Positions 47,901 to 57,508 of a stretch of 64,000 nucleotides of DNA are shown piece after piece. How positions within the stretch are numbered: position 1 is the first letter of the stretch; every line of letters starts with the position of its first letter. Made by a program: the position numbers and the translations under genes. The notes under the pieces are model-generated. The model saw only the letters and a list, made by a program, of their open reading frames with translations. It did not search any database and was not told where the DNA came from. This stretch comes from Tubulanus polymorphus. Lineage: Eukaryota; Nemertea; Palaeonemertea; Tubulaniformes; Tubulanidae. The stretch lies in NCBI RefSeq assembly GCF_964204645.1, contig NC_134027.1, positions 17,784,485-17,848,484 on the forward strand, read 5' to 3'.

Positions 47901-49003
47901 GGTAATTTGATTAAATCAAATACATTTATTCTTAAATTATTATCTCTTTCTATCTTTGGGATGTTTTTAATTATAACAGGATACTTATCTATCTTATAAT
48001 TATTTTTAAATGGTTTATAATGAGTTAATCTACAAATATTAAAAGTTGCATGATGTAAACAACTAATTATTGCCCATAGAAAACATTTATCATCTTCATT
48101 TTGTACATTTATAACAGCATTAGTTTTAAATGGTAGTTTAATATAACTCGATGCTTCAATATCTGGTTCTTTATAATATGATACATTATTTTCATCAATT
48201 GGTTTTGATTTAGTTAACTTATTATATTTTGTGTTATAAACATGTAAAGTCATAAATATTATCTCATCAAATATTAAACCAGACCCTTCAAAATATTTCT
48301 CTTCTATTTTAGTTTTTACTTCATTATAACATTTATCTAATTCATCATCTATATGTTGTTTTGAAATAATATGTTGTGAATGAGAATTTATATTATATAT
48401 TGGTTTATCTTCAGATTTTATAAACTTTACTTTAACTGATATACTAATTTTAGGATATTCAACATCAGATATTATTTTTATTATTTCTTTCATATTTTCT
48501 AAATGTTTTTTATTTTCTTCTAATGTTTTTCCTTTATGAAATTTAAACTCGATAGCTGCTGAGCCAATATCACTTTTAAATGATTCGGTTATCTCTATAT
48601 ATTTTTTATTATCTAATGAATTAATATATTTTCTTACATCTTCCATGTATGGTCTTTTATTGTTTAATTTATTTCTTATTCTTTTAATTGTCTTCTGTTT
48701 CTTATCATTATCTTTATCAAAATAATCTTCACCTAAAATATCATTATTCTTATTTCTAATATGACTTTTAGATTTTAAATGTTCATTATAATATCTTTTA
48801 TCACTGAATGATTGATGACATGTATCACATTTATATGTTTCTTTTTCATTCTTTAATTCATCTAATTTAGTTTCTAATATATCATCTTTATATTCTAGTT
48901 TCAATTTATTCTCTAAATGTGTTTTAGTTTTATTGTGTCTTGCTTTTTGGGATTTATCTATATTGATATTACATGTTGGACAGTAGTACTTATTTGCTTC
49001 CAT
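44971..49003 (-). pseudogene. Protein-primed DNA polymerase B (pPolB), broken
   Basis: Total span ~1,344 codons, fitting a Polinton pPolB. The N-terminus has two C2H2 fingers (C8, C11, H23, H29; C59, C62, H75, H81). Exo I (YGDFESLN) follows, then a CYYC...DHDH zinc-like motif. The Exo II-type motif reads HNLSGYNAH, where Asp is expected in place of the second Asn. The palm keeps motif A (DANNLYGWAM), motif B (NNAFYGKT) and motif C (YFDTDS). This enzyme copies linear DNA from a protein primer. Breaks: frameshift near 47420, TAA at 46995-46997, and frameshifts at T-runs 46041-46048 and about 45915-45923 (A-runs in the gene). Confidence 0.92.
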
Positions 49004-49009
49004 TTTAAT

Positions 49010-49251
49010 ACTAAATTTTTTTTAAAATTGATTTTAGAAGTTCAATGATTTATATATGCATTATTTCAATCACACTTTACTAACACTTTTAATTTTTAAA
49101 AATCTAACTCACACAAATATGAATATTGAAATAATGTTGTAAATATATCTATATATCTATTCTATAAGAGCTCACACTTTTATATTGAATAATCTGTCAA
49201 TTTAAATGTTATTCATTTATATTCTATGCATGTATATGTGAATATTTTAAG
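49010..49251. other. AT-rich region upstream of pPolB
   Basis: No coding region. Upstream of the polymerase start, so it may hold its promoter or the original terminal repeat of element 1; neither is resolved. Confidence 0.3.
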
Positions 49252-49435
49252 AGTAATAGGGCTAATAGGCTTTCAGGTTAAAGGTTGAAGGGGCGAGTGA
49301 GTTAAAAATTAAAATAATAATAATTTACAGTTGAGTTAGGAGTGTGCGCGACTAATTCAACTGTAAATTATTGTTATTTTCATTTTTTACGAGCTCGACC
49401 GTTCGACCTTTGATCTGAAAGTTATCCCTATTGCT
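49252..49435. mobile_element. 184 bp fold-back of two Polinton termini
   Basis: The left arm begins AGTAATAGGG and the right arm, read inward on the minus strand, begins AGCAATAGGG. The arms match over ~88 bp (shared TTTACAGTTGA and TTTCAG). The left end of element 2 at 53051 begins with the same AGTAATAGGG followed by GGGCTTTCAGATCAGAGGTCG. The flanks are TTTAAG (49246-49251) and TTTAAA (49436-49441), close to a 6 bp target duplication, the size made by Polinton integrases. Confidence 0.75.
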
Positions 49436-50397
49436 TTTAAAATCCTCCTTTCCCCCACAGCGAACGCTTACTCCGAATGTCAAGTGTGAGTCCAGCATAC
49501 GGATAGGAGTGTGTTATATACTTGTATTTAGTAAATACCTTGTGGATTTGACAATGATCGGTATGTACTGTAGGAAATATAGAGTATTGATGGTATTGAT
49601 ATAGAGGTTGAAGCCCGCGGCCGAATAAAGTAATATATTCTTTTATTTTGATACCTCGTCGATATAACAGCTTTTCTCCGCTATATCTCTTCGGCGTGTT
49701 TAGTTTAGGCCTACGATTCCTCGGTACACTAAAGATTTATCTTAGTAAATACACGGTTAATTCGGTAAAGAAAAATAGGTATTGTTAAACTAACTCCTTG
49801 AAACCCGCAGCCAAATCACTGTTAGTAATAAATTAATTTGTACTCGATTTGATTCTCATGATGAGGAGAAACTCGCAGCTGATCCCCGGAACGACGATGT
49901 AGTAACACACGTCGATTCGTCGATGTTTACGGCTCGACAGTGCTTTTAAAATCTAAAGTAGTAAATTTCCAGTGTATCGGTAATATGATTTGATAAGGAA
50001 AATGGACTATTTTTAAAATCACTCTTTGAAGACAGCGGCTGAATGTGAAGTCTGCGGCAATAAATTAGTTCATTTATACTTGAATTGATAATCGACGTGA
50101 CAATCGGCCTGCGGGTTGATTTCGGGATGACGACTCGAAAACATGTCGCCCCATTGAATGGGGCTAAATTTTCGATGTTTACGGCCCGACAGTGCTTTTG
50201 TAACGATGATTCGTGAAAAAACACGCGGAGTATTTGTAGATCTCAGTGAGCTGAACGATATCATACGGATTGTATCGACAAAAGCGGCAATGTAACAAAG
50301 TCTTAGTTCTTTTAGTGAAAATAGTGTGACATAAAATAATAAATATAGCTGCAAAGTAGCGATAACGGGTTTTCTGCACAGTCTTAGAATCCTGTTC
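49436..50397. repeat. Non-coding region with degenerate ~200 bp repeats
   Basis: Three diverged units share GAARCCCGCRGCC-like starts (near 49610, 49799 and 50030), an AATAAATTA-like block and, in two units, CGATGTTTACGGC with CGACAGTGCTTTT (about 49921 and 50172). Minus-strand open frames here have no recognisable residues and are not called genes. Confidence 0.45.
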
Positions 50398-50695
50398 AAC
50401 GGTGGATTTCAACAAAGCATTTGATAAGGCTCAACATCAGCCATTACTAAAGAGGCTATTAGGAAACAGTATCAATGATAGGTCGCCCAAATGGCTCAGC
50501 AGTTATCTCTGAACGGAAACTTGTAACCGAAATCAACGGGATGCCTCATCTTGGAATGAGACGGTCTAACTAGTGGAGTCACGCAATGTAGTATTCTAAG
50601 TCGTCTTCTGTTTAATGTCCTGACAAATGACATACACAGTAATCCAAAATATACCAGACCGAGTAAATTTCCAAAACGACCTTAACACGTTGTTC
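50398..50695 (+). pseudogene. LINE reverse transcriptase relic
   Basis: Readable pieces are VDFNKAFDKAQHQPLLKRL, then SGVTQCSILSRLLFNVLTND in another frame, then FQNDLNTLF. These are reverse transcriptase motif A, motif B and a downstream stretch; the catalytic YADD part appears deleted near 50660. Several shifts and stops are present. It is unlike the two other LINEs in detail. Confidence 0.7.
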
Positions 50696-51020
50696 GACCA
50701 AAAAACTTAATGTTCCGACAAAACCACGGGGACAAAACCAAAATTATGAATTGTCGCGGGTGACAAAACCAAAATATTGAATTGTCACGGGCGACAAAAC
50801 AAAAATAATGAATTGTCGCGGGCGATAAAACCAAAATAATGAATTGTCGCGGGCGATAAAACCACATTAATGAATTGTCGCGGCCGTTAAAACCAAAATA
50901 TTGAATTGTTGCGGCGATAAAACCAAAATAATGAATTGTCGCGGACGACAAAAACAAAATATTGAATTGTTGCGTGCGACAAAACCAGAATAATGAATTG
51001 TCGCGGGCGACAAAACCAAA
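50696..51020 (+). repeat. ~31 bp minisatellite, left block
   Basis: About ten units of the form GACAAAACCAAAATAATG then AATTGTCGCGGGC. The block is cut by R1 copy 3 and resumes at 52434. Frames through it encode only a short repeated peptide. Confidence 0.9.
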
Positions 51021-52433
51021 CTAGGGGTCCAGGGACACCATGCTCACTTGGGAAGTGGTTTCAAATGCTCAACAATATAACAATTTCAATACATAACGCC
51101 CTCTAGTGACCATATACAAAAACCAATGACCTTGAAACCCACCACAATCATAGAACATGTGAGCAGCTATGATTTTGTAATTGATTGTGATAACAAAATA
51201 TACCTCGTTACCAATTTGATATGGACATACTAACTTATTCTACTATTCAACGCCCCCTTGTGACCATATGCAAAACCCAATGACCTTAAAACTCACCACA
51301 ATCGTAGTACATGTCATGAAATACAACTTTGCAATTGATCGTAGTAACAAAATGTGCCTAGGTTCCAATCTAATAAGGAAATACTAAGCCATTCTACTAT
51401 TCAACGCCCCCTGGTGACTATATGGAATAACTAATGTCCTTAAGAACTCATCACAATCATAGACGATGTCATGAACTACAACTTTGCAATTGATTATGGT
51501 AACAAACTATGCCTAGGTACCAATCTAATAAGAAAAAACTAAGCTTTTCTACTATTCAACGCCCCCTGGTGACTATATGGAATAACTAATGTCCTTAAAA
51601 ACTCACGACAATTGTAGACGATGTCATGAACTACAACTTTGCAATTGATCATGGTAACAAAATATGCCTTGGTACAAATATAATATAGCAATACTAAGTT
51701 ATTGTATTATTCAACGCCCCCTGATGGCCACATACAAAAACCAATGACCTTGAAACTCACCAAAATCATAGAACACGTTATGGGCTACAACTTTCCAATT
51801 GAATATAGTAACACAATATGCTTAGGTATCAATTTAATGTGGAAAAACTTTTTCCCACCTACGAATGAGTACTGATGACACCAAGATGGCCGCCAATTGC
51901 GTCATAATTGGCTGATCAAAAATACCTGTCCCAGGTATAAAACATCCCTCTCTAAAGAATACCCATTAGCAATTGCAATGAGAAATTGCAAACCAGTAGG
52001 AAGCTACAGGACCTAGAATTCTGGCCAAAATTGACATTTTTGGGCACTAAAAAGGTCATAGGACGGCCATCTTGAGTCAGATCGACCCAATTTTCTTATG
52101 CTCATGGGCCTTCGGTAGATTCAAATATAAACGAAAGATCAAGGTAATTGATCAAAGCGTCTTCAAAATTTCCCACGAAAACTTCAAAAATGTTTAAAAA
52201 GTGCTGATTTTGGCGAACAACAATGGCTGCCAGTCGGCCATCTTGAATCTGACAGGGCCAGTTTTTGGGCTGACGATGTGTCTAGGGTAGATACATGTAT
52301 AAACCAAATATCAAGACATTACCTTGAAGCGTCTTCAAAACTGGATTCCGTCTATGGACGGACGGACGAACGGACGGACGAAAAGTGAACGCAATAGCCC
52401 ACTGGGACTATAGTCCCAAGTGGGCTGAAAAAG
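51021..52433 (+). mobile_element. R1 non-autonomous element, complete copy 3
   Basis: Starts CTAGGGGTCCAGGGACACC and ends with the AGTCCCAAGTGGGCT hairpin arm plus GAAAAA. It is ~350 bp longer than copy 2 because the internal array has five ~155 bp units (cores near 51091, 51254, 51404, 51560 and 51715). It interrupts the minisatellite at an A-run. Confidence 0.85.
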
Positions 52434-53050
52434 AATTGTCGCGAGCGACAAAACCAAACTAATGAATTGTCGCGGGTGATAAAACCAAAATATTGAATTG
52501 TCGCGGGCGACAAAACGAAACTAATAAATTGTCGCGGGCGATAAAACCAAACTAATGAATTGTCGCGGGCGATAAAACAAAAATATTGAATTGTCGCGGG
52601 CGATAAAACCAAAATAATGAATTGTTGCGGGCGATAAAACCAAAAAAAGAATTGTCGGGGCGACAAAACCAAAATAATGAATTGTTGCGGGCGATAAAAC
52701 CAAAATGGTGAATTGTCGCGGGCGACAAAACCAAAATAAGGAATTGTCGCGGGCGATAAAACCAAAATATTGAATTGTCGCGGGCGATAAAACCAAAATA
52801 ATGAATTGTCGCGGGCGATAAAACCAAAATATTGATTGAATTGTCGCGGGCGACAAAACCAAAAAAAAAATTGTGAGGTTGACAAAACCAAAATAATGAA
52901 TTGTCGCGGGCGATTAAACCAAAATAATGAATTGTCGCGGGCGACGAAACCAAAAAAAGAATTGTCGGGGTGACAAAACCAAAACAATGAATTGTCGCTG
53001 GCGATAAAACCAAAGTAATGAATTGTCGTGGGCGATAAAACCAAAATATT
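52434..53050 (+). repeat. ~31 bp minisatellite, right block
   Basis: About twenty more units of the same array, some missing a few bases. It runs directly up to the terminal AGTAATAGGG of Polinton element 2, so the Polinton was inserted in, or next to, the array. Confidence 0.9.
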
Positions 53051-53130
53051 AGTAATAGGGAAAGTGGGCTTTCAGATCAGAGGTCGAAGGTCGACCACTC
53101 ATCACCACAAGTAATTTTTTTTCCTAATAA

Positions 53131-53457
53131 ATGGGAGATAGAAAAGCATTCTTATCAACAATAAATAACAGAATAAAACCAGCAAAAAAACAATTTGAAA
53201 TAAAAAAGTTAATTGATGTTACAAAAGAAATTGAACATAAAATATTGAAATTAGAAAAGATAAAAACTTAATATGGAGAGAAAGTATCAGCGAATTTAAG
53301 CTACTGTAATGTTAGTACATCGCGAGAATTTTAAGTATTTTTACCTGATAAATGGGTTTCATTGAGTACAGAGGAATTAAAAGATTTAGAAGGATTTAAA
53401 ATAATATATCATGGGAAAAATGAAGACGGTCATCATGATTTAGAAATTGTTGATTAA
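53131..53457 (+). pseudogene. Conserved small Polinton protein, decayed copy
   Basis: 109 codons from an AATAAATGG start, with TAA stops at codons 47 (53269-53271) and 68 (53332-53334). The C-terminal half (FLPDKW, LSTEELKDL, GKNEDGHHDL) matches the small protein of element 1. Unlike there, it is on the strand opposite to the capsid gene block and is the first gene after the terminus. Confidence 0.7.
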
Positions 53458-54532
53458 ATAAAAAATAAAAATAATGATTATCTAGAATCCAAAATGACCT
53501 TAGTCGTTTTACGAACAACTACAATCATACAGCCAAACATCTGTTACATGTTATTATAAGAGAGTGCTTCATTTGAATATCGATCAAACAGGTGTTGCAC
53601 AACGTTGTTGTTATATTGGATAGCTAGCAGCAGTTATATAATAAGCACGCAATACATACAACACACACAGGACAGGATACATTCTCTCTATCGTGATTAA
53701 AAGGAATATTTCAGTGCTTTTAAGGTAAGTTTTAGCAAAACCACCCGACTGGACTCGCAGAGTTTTTAGGGGATAAGCATCCCGTTATTGAGAGGCGCCA
53801 CGATATACCTATCCCCAAGCATTTCTACTTACACCCCTGTGACCCACACCTCACCAATTCTCCTTCAATGGTTGACAGGAAACACATTATATTAAAGGCG
53901 CCTAATGCATTTCCTATCAACCCCTTACCCCCGAAAGGAGGATCGAAAGTCGAAACTGATGGAGAACCACGGAGGGTGGACAAAGGTGCATTTTCGAAAT
54001 GCCCCTGCAAGCCAAGCCCGGCGACACTCCTGTGGTCGAATGAATTGCCTTATATACTTAGCTAAAACACCTAAGTAAATGTTGTTGGTGTTTACTAAAG
54101 AAATATGTGAAATTTGAAATTATAAATTATTCTGAATGAAAAGAATATAGGAAGGAAAACAGATGAATGAATTATGGATTTTTAACTTAATTATGATATA
54201 ATTTTTAATCAAATTAGTAATCAATTACCATGTTAATTGATTAACAAATTCAAATTCAAATTCAAATATTCATTTTAGCATCACACCCCACCCAGTGCTG
54301 CCATCTTTCAATTTAAGAAAAAACTAGTAATAAGAAACGACTGTAATACAATATTCAATAATACAATAAGTAATACAATAAGTAAAAACTTCAAATTAAA
54401 AAAACAAAACAAATTAATAAAAATAATGAATATCTAGAATCCGAAATGACTTATCTGGACAATTTAATTGCTCCGCATAGATAGACAAAAGTAGTGAGAT
54501 ATTCAATTATTTTTTTGCTTTTTTCTAAAATA
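53458..54532. other. Non-coding insertion flanked by a ~33 bp duplication
   Basis: ATTATCTAGAATCCAAAATG at 53475-53494 and its near copy ATATCTAGAATCCGAAATG at about 54431 bracket ~930 bp that is less AT-rich than the Polinton genes. The insert has no recognisable protein; short frames on both strands overlap and show no family features. It is probably foreign to the Polinton. Confidence 0.45.
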
Positions 54533-54805
54533 TTAATCCATTTTTTTAATTATCAATTTTGGAATTTCAGAAGTATTTTCATTTTTGATAGCAGTTGTTT
54601 CAGAATTATAAATATCATGAATTTTATTTGATTTCTTATACCAATTACACCCGCTCAAAATGAATACAATTACAAATCCAACTGTAAAATATAGACATTT
54701 ATCAAATATTCTATTATTAGAAGGAGTAGAAATAACAATATTTTCACCATTTTTATTACTTATTTTTTCTTTTACAGCTTTTTTGTATTCTTGTGATTTA
54801 ATTCC
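54533..54805 (-). pseudogene. Small membrane-type protein relic
   Basis: An open frame of ~90 codons without an ATG start, with one hydrophobic segment (LYFTVGFVIVFILSG) and a charged tail. It lies just downstream of 55427-54822 on the same strand. It may be a separate small membrane protein that lost its start, or the frame-shifted end of the upstream gene. Family not recognised. Confidence 0.4.
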
Positions 54806-54821
54806 TTATTGCCGAGACCAT

Positions 54822-55427
54822 TCAATTTGTTTCTGAGTTCTCGGTTTTTTCTTCACAGTTAATTCCTTCACTTCTTCCACCTCGCTCATTTATTATAGAA
54901 AAATTTTTACTTTCAATATTTGAAAATGTTATAACTCCAGTTGATAATAATGTCATAAATCCGCCTAATTGAAATGATAAATATCCAATCCATTTATTTA
55001 ATTCAGTCATAACTAAATAATCATTTTTTAAATTGGAATATAATCTATTTTCATCCTCAATTGGTAGTATATAATTACATAATTTACTATAACCTTTTAC
55101 TACATTTTCTGATATCGCGTCATTAATTCTAGCTGTTCTCGCGGTTTCATAAATCTTAAATAATCTAATAATTTCATCTGATTTCATTGTATCTAATTCA
55201 TTATAAGTTAAATTTTTACCGATAAAATTTTTACATTTTCCAGATGCTATTAATATTTATAATTGATGTTTACAATAAAGATAATATTCATAATTATTAT
55301 TTGTTGTAACATTATTTAAACCACCATCATCTGGAGTTAATTTTGTTTCTGTTATTCCTAAATCATCTAAAGTTTTTTCAATTGGAACATCACCATTTTT
55401 AGATTTTATTTTCTTTTCACCTCCCAT
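54822..55427 (-). pseudogene. Conserved Polinton protein of unknown function, one nonsense codon
   Basis: About 201 codons from a TATAAATGG start, broken only by TAA at 55257-55259 (codon 57). After the stop it reads SGKCKNFIG, then LTYNELDTMKSDEIIRLFK and a weakly hydrophobic segment (YLSFQLGGFMTLLSTGVITF). I recall similar proteins next to capsid and ATPase genes in other Polintons, with no known function. It is co-oriented with the ATPase, integrase and capsid genes. Confidence 0.6.
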
Positions 55428-55439
55428 TTATATAACAAA

Positions 55440-55731
55440 CAAATTAGTTGTGTTGTTGCAACTAGTATTCAACTAGAATGTAACTAGAATTCAACTAGAT
55501 TAACAAGCTAGTTGAAATATTGTTGTTTTTATTTATTTCTTGTTAAATCTAGTTGATTTTTGTTCCAACTACCAATAACTAGAATTCAACTAGAATGTAA
55601 CTAAAATATATTATATTAACAAGCTAGTTAAAATATTGTTGAATTTTATTTGATTTTTGTTTCAACTACTAACAACTAGAATTCAACTAGAATGTAACTA
55701 GAATTCAACTAGATTAACAAGCTAGTTGAAT
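55440..55731. repeat. CAACTAG / CTAGTTG repeat array
   Basis: Roughly three ~110 bp units contain CAACTAGAATTCAACTAG-like runs and a closing CAAGCTAGTTGAA inverted copy. It sits in the gap between the ATPase 3' end and the 55427 gene. The heptamer and its complement occur about fifteen times. Confidence 0.75.
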
Positions 55732-56337
55732 TTAAATAAATTCATATTTAAATGGGTGTTGTAATCTAAATAGTAATTTTGATCTTTTATTATTTTTCAA
55801 TTTATCCATATATTCATTGTGTAAATCATGCGGAATAATATCATTTTCCTCAAGCGCATTTTTCATAGATTTTCTATCTTTATTGTAGAATAAAACTAAA
55901 AATCTAATGTTTTCTCTAAAATCATTAATTGAATTATATTTTTGATTTAAAACCCATGTTCTTATCCCGAAATGTCTACAAGAAAAAGCTAAATAACATA
56001 ACTCACTCTCTCTAATTTTTTAATCATGTAAATTTGCACAATCATCTATGATAGATAATGTATTTGATCCTTTATAAATATCAATTGCTATTTTTATACA
56101 ATTATCTAAATTTTCTTTTACTGTTTTATGATCTAATATAATAAATTTATTATTTCTAGTAATATTTCTATCATAAGTTTGATTAAATTCATATGTTGGA
56201 CAAAATAATACTATATTATCAAAATAGTTTTTATAAACAGTTTCTAATAAATTTAATATAAAATAAGTTTTTCCACAATTTGTTACGCCAGAAATTAACA
56301 TATTATGAGGCTCAAATATAAATAATTCCTTATTCAT
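55732..56337 (-). pseudogene. Genome-packaging ATPase (FtsK/HerA-A32 type), one nonsense codon
   Basis: 201 codons, the normal size for a Polinton ATPase, with TAA at 56020-56022. Walker A is GVTNCGKT (residues 17-24) and Walker B is LSIIDDCAN, just before the stop. After the stop the same frame keeps LAFSCRHFGIRTWVLNQKYN, the expected C-terminal part. The enzyme would pump element DNA into a capsid. Its start codon touches the integrase stop codon, and it has a TATAAATG start context. Confidence 0.88.
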
Positions 56338-57465
56338 TTATATATTTTTAATTTTACTTGATAATATCCATTCATTGAATTTATCTGGCCATCCAACCCA
56401 TTTTACTAAAGAATATTTTTTTCTTTTAATAGTTTTTGTTTTTAATACTTTTTCAATTTTATATTCTTGTTCTAGATTTTCAGTAGTTAAACTTAATTCT
56501 TCTTCGTAAAAGTAGCCATCAACTTCTTCACCATCTAAATCTTCTAATTTATAGACATATGGATTTACTGTTATTACCTTTTTTATTTTATATATTTCCC
56601 TAGTAAAATTTCGATCGTATCCTTTGTCAAATATCTTTTTATACTTAGAAATTCTAACATTTTGACCAACTTTAAATTTAGATTCACCAAAATCATCTAC
56701 AAGAAATGCTCCATATAAATTATTCCAAACAATTTCAGCATTTTCAGGTTTTCTAGCATCAATAGGTTTCATTCCAATAGAAGAATGATAAGAATTATTA
56801 TATCCTTCTATCAATTTTGGTAAAACATCAATCCATTTAAAAGTATTATTTGCTGTAAAATATTTCCACATTCTTGTTCTTAATGTTCTATTAAATCGTT
56901 CAACAACTGCTGCTTTTTTATTCGATTTTGTTGAAAAATATTTAATATTATGATTATCTAGGGGTTCATGAACAAGTGAATTATCAATTTCTTTTCCATC
57001 ATCAAATTGTATTTTTTCTGGTTTTAGTTTATCATCCGAAAGAAATTTTCTTAAAACAATTGATGTTTGTACAGCATCTTTTCTATAAAGTGGGAAGCTC
57101 CATACATAACGACTAAAAATATCAATTATATTCAATAACCACCAATAATCATCATTATCTTTCTTAACATTTTTCATATCAATTAAATCTCCTTGCCACT
57201 GTTGATCTACATAATTTACCATGGTTTTACGAGTTTTATATTTTCTAACAATTTTTTTATGTGTTGTATATGTTGGTTGTGCTAACATAAATTCATTTAT
57301 ATCTTTATATTTAACTAAATTTTGTGGGATTATGTTATCTAATTTATCTTGTTTTACTTGACGCCATATATTTTTGGTAGAAGAATAAGCAACCGAACTC
57401 TCAGGGTTGTAATATAAATTTCTTAAATATTGTTCTTTAGTATTAGGAGTTTTTTTACCGCCCAT
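56338..57465 (-). CDS. Retroviral-type DDE integrase with chromodomain
   Basis: 375 residues, uninterrupted. Catalytic residues are D93 (QWQGDLIDM), D155 (FDDGKEI) and E189 (VVERFNRTL), spacing D-61-D-33-E. A C-terminal chromodomain is visible at about 334-375 (YSLVKWVGWPDKFNEWI). A helical N-terminal part (1-80) precedes the core. It would insert the linear element into chromosomes with a 6 bp duplication, and the chromodomain may guide it to marked chromatin. The start is ATATAAATGGG. It lies between the ATPase and the major capsid gene. Confidence 0.93.
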   Translation of the reverse strand: MGGKKTPNTKEQYLRNLYYNPESSVAYSSTKNIWRQVKQDKLDNIIPQNLVKYKDINEFMLAQPTYTTHKKIVRKYKTRKTMVNYVDQQWQGDLIDMKNVKKDNDDYWWLLNIIDIFSRYVWSFPLYRKDAVQTSIVLRKFLSDDKLKPEKIQFDDGKEIDNSLVHEPLDNHNIKYFSTKSNKKAAVVERFNRTLRTRMWKYFTANNTFKWIDVLPKLIEGYNNSYHSSIGMKPIDARKPENAEIVWNNLYGAFLVDDFGESKFKVGQNVRISKYKKIFDKGYDRNFTREIYKIKKVITVNPYVYKLEDLDGEEVDGYFYEEELSLTTENLEQEYKIEKVLKTKTIKRKKYSLVKWVGWPDKFNEWILSSKIKNI

Positions 57466-57508
57466 TTATATATCCTTAATTTTAACTTTATATTTCTAAT
57501 ATTGAATA

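Larger units (their letters stand above)
44242..49251 (-). mobile_element. Polinton/Maverick element 1 (truncated)
   Basis: Contains, in minus-strand order, the protein-primed DNA polymerase B (49003-44971), a small conserved gene (44941-44588) and the start of a penton-like gene (44573-44253). The base composition drops sharply to very AT-rich at its left edge. The left side is cut at a hAT-like element. A matching terminal repeat at the right edge is not certain, because the terminal sequences at 49252-49435 may be a separate insertion. The other expected genes (ATPase, integrase, capsid) are missing. Confidence 0.85.

Noticed and set aside
49946-50415. Several minus-strand frames of 78-109 residues
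   Set aside because: They overlap in different frames within a degenerate repeat region and show no protein-like conservation between the repeat units.
52352-53044. Long overlapping minus-strand frames of 113-230 residues
   Set aside because: They run through the 31 bp minisatellite and encode only one repeated short peptide; three frames are open at once, which reflects the repeat, not selection.
53868-54065. Short overlapping frames on both strands in the Polinton insert
   Set aside because: No recognisable residues, no start context and both strands open over the same bases.
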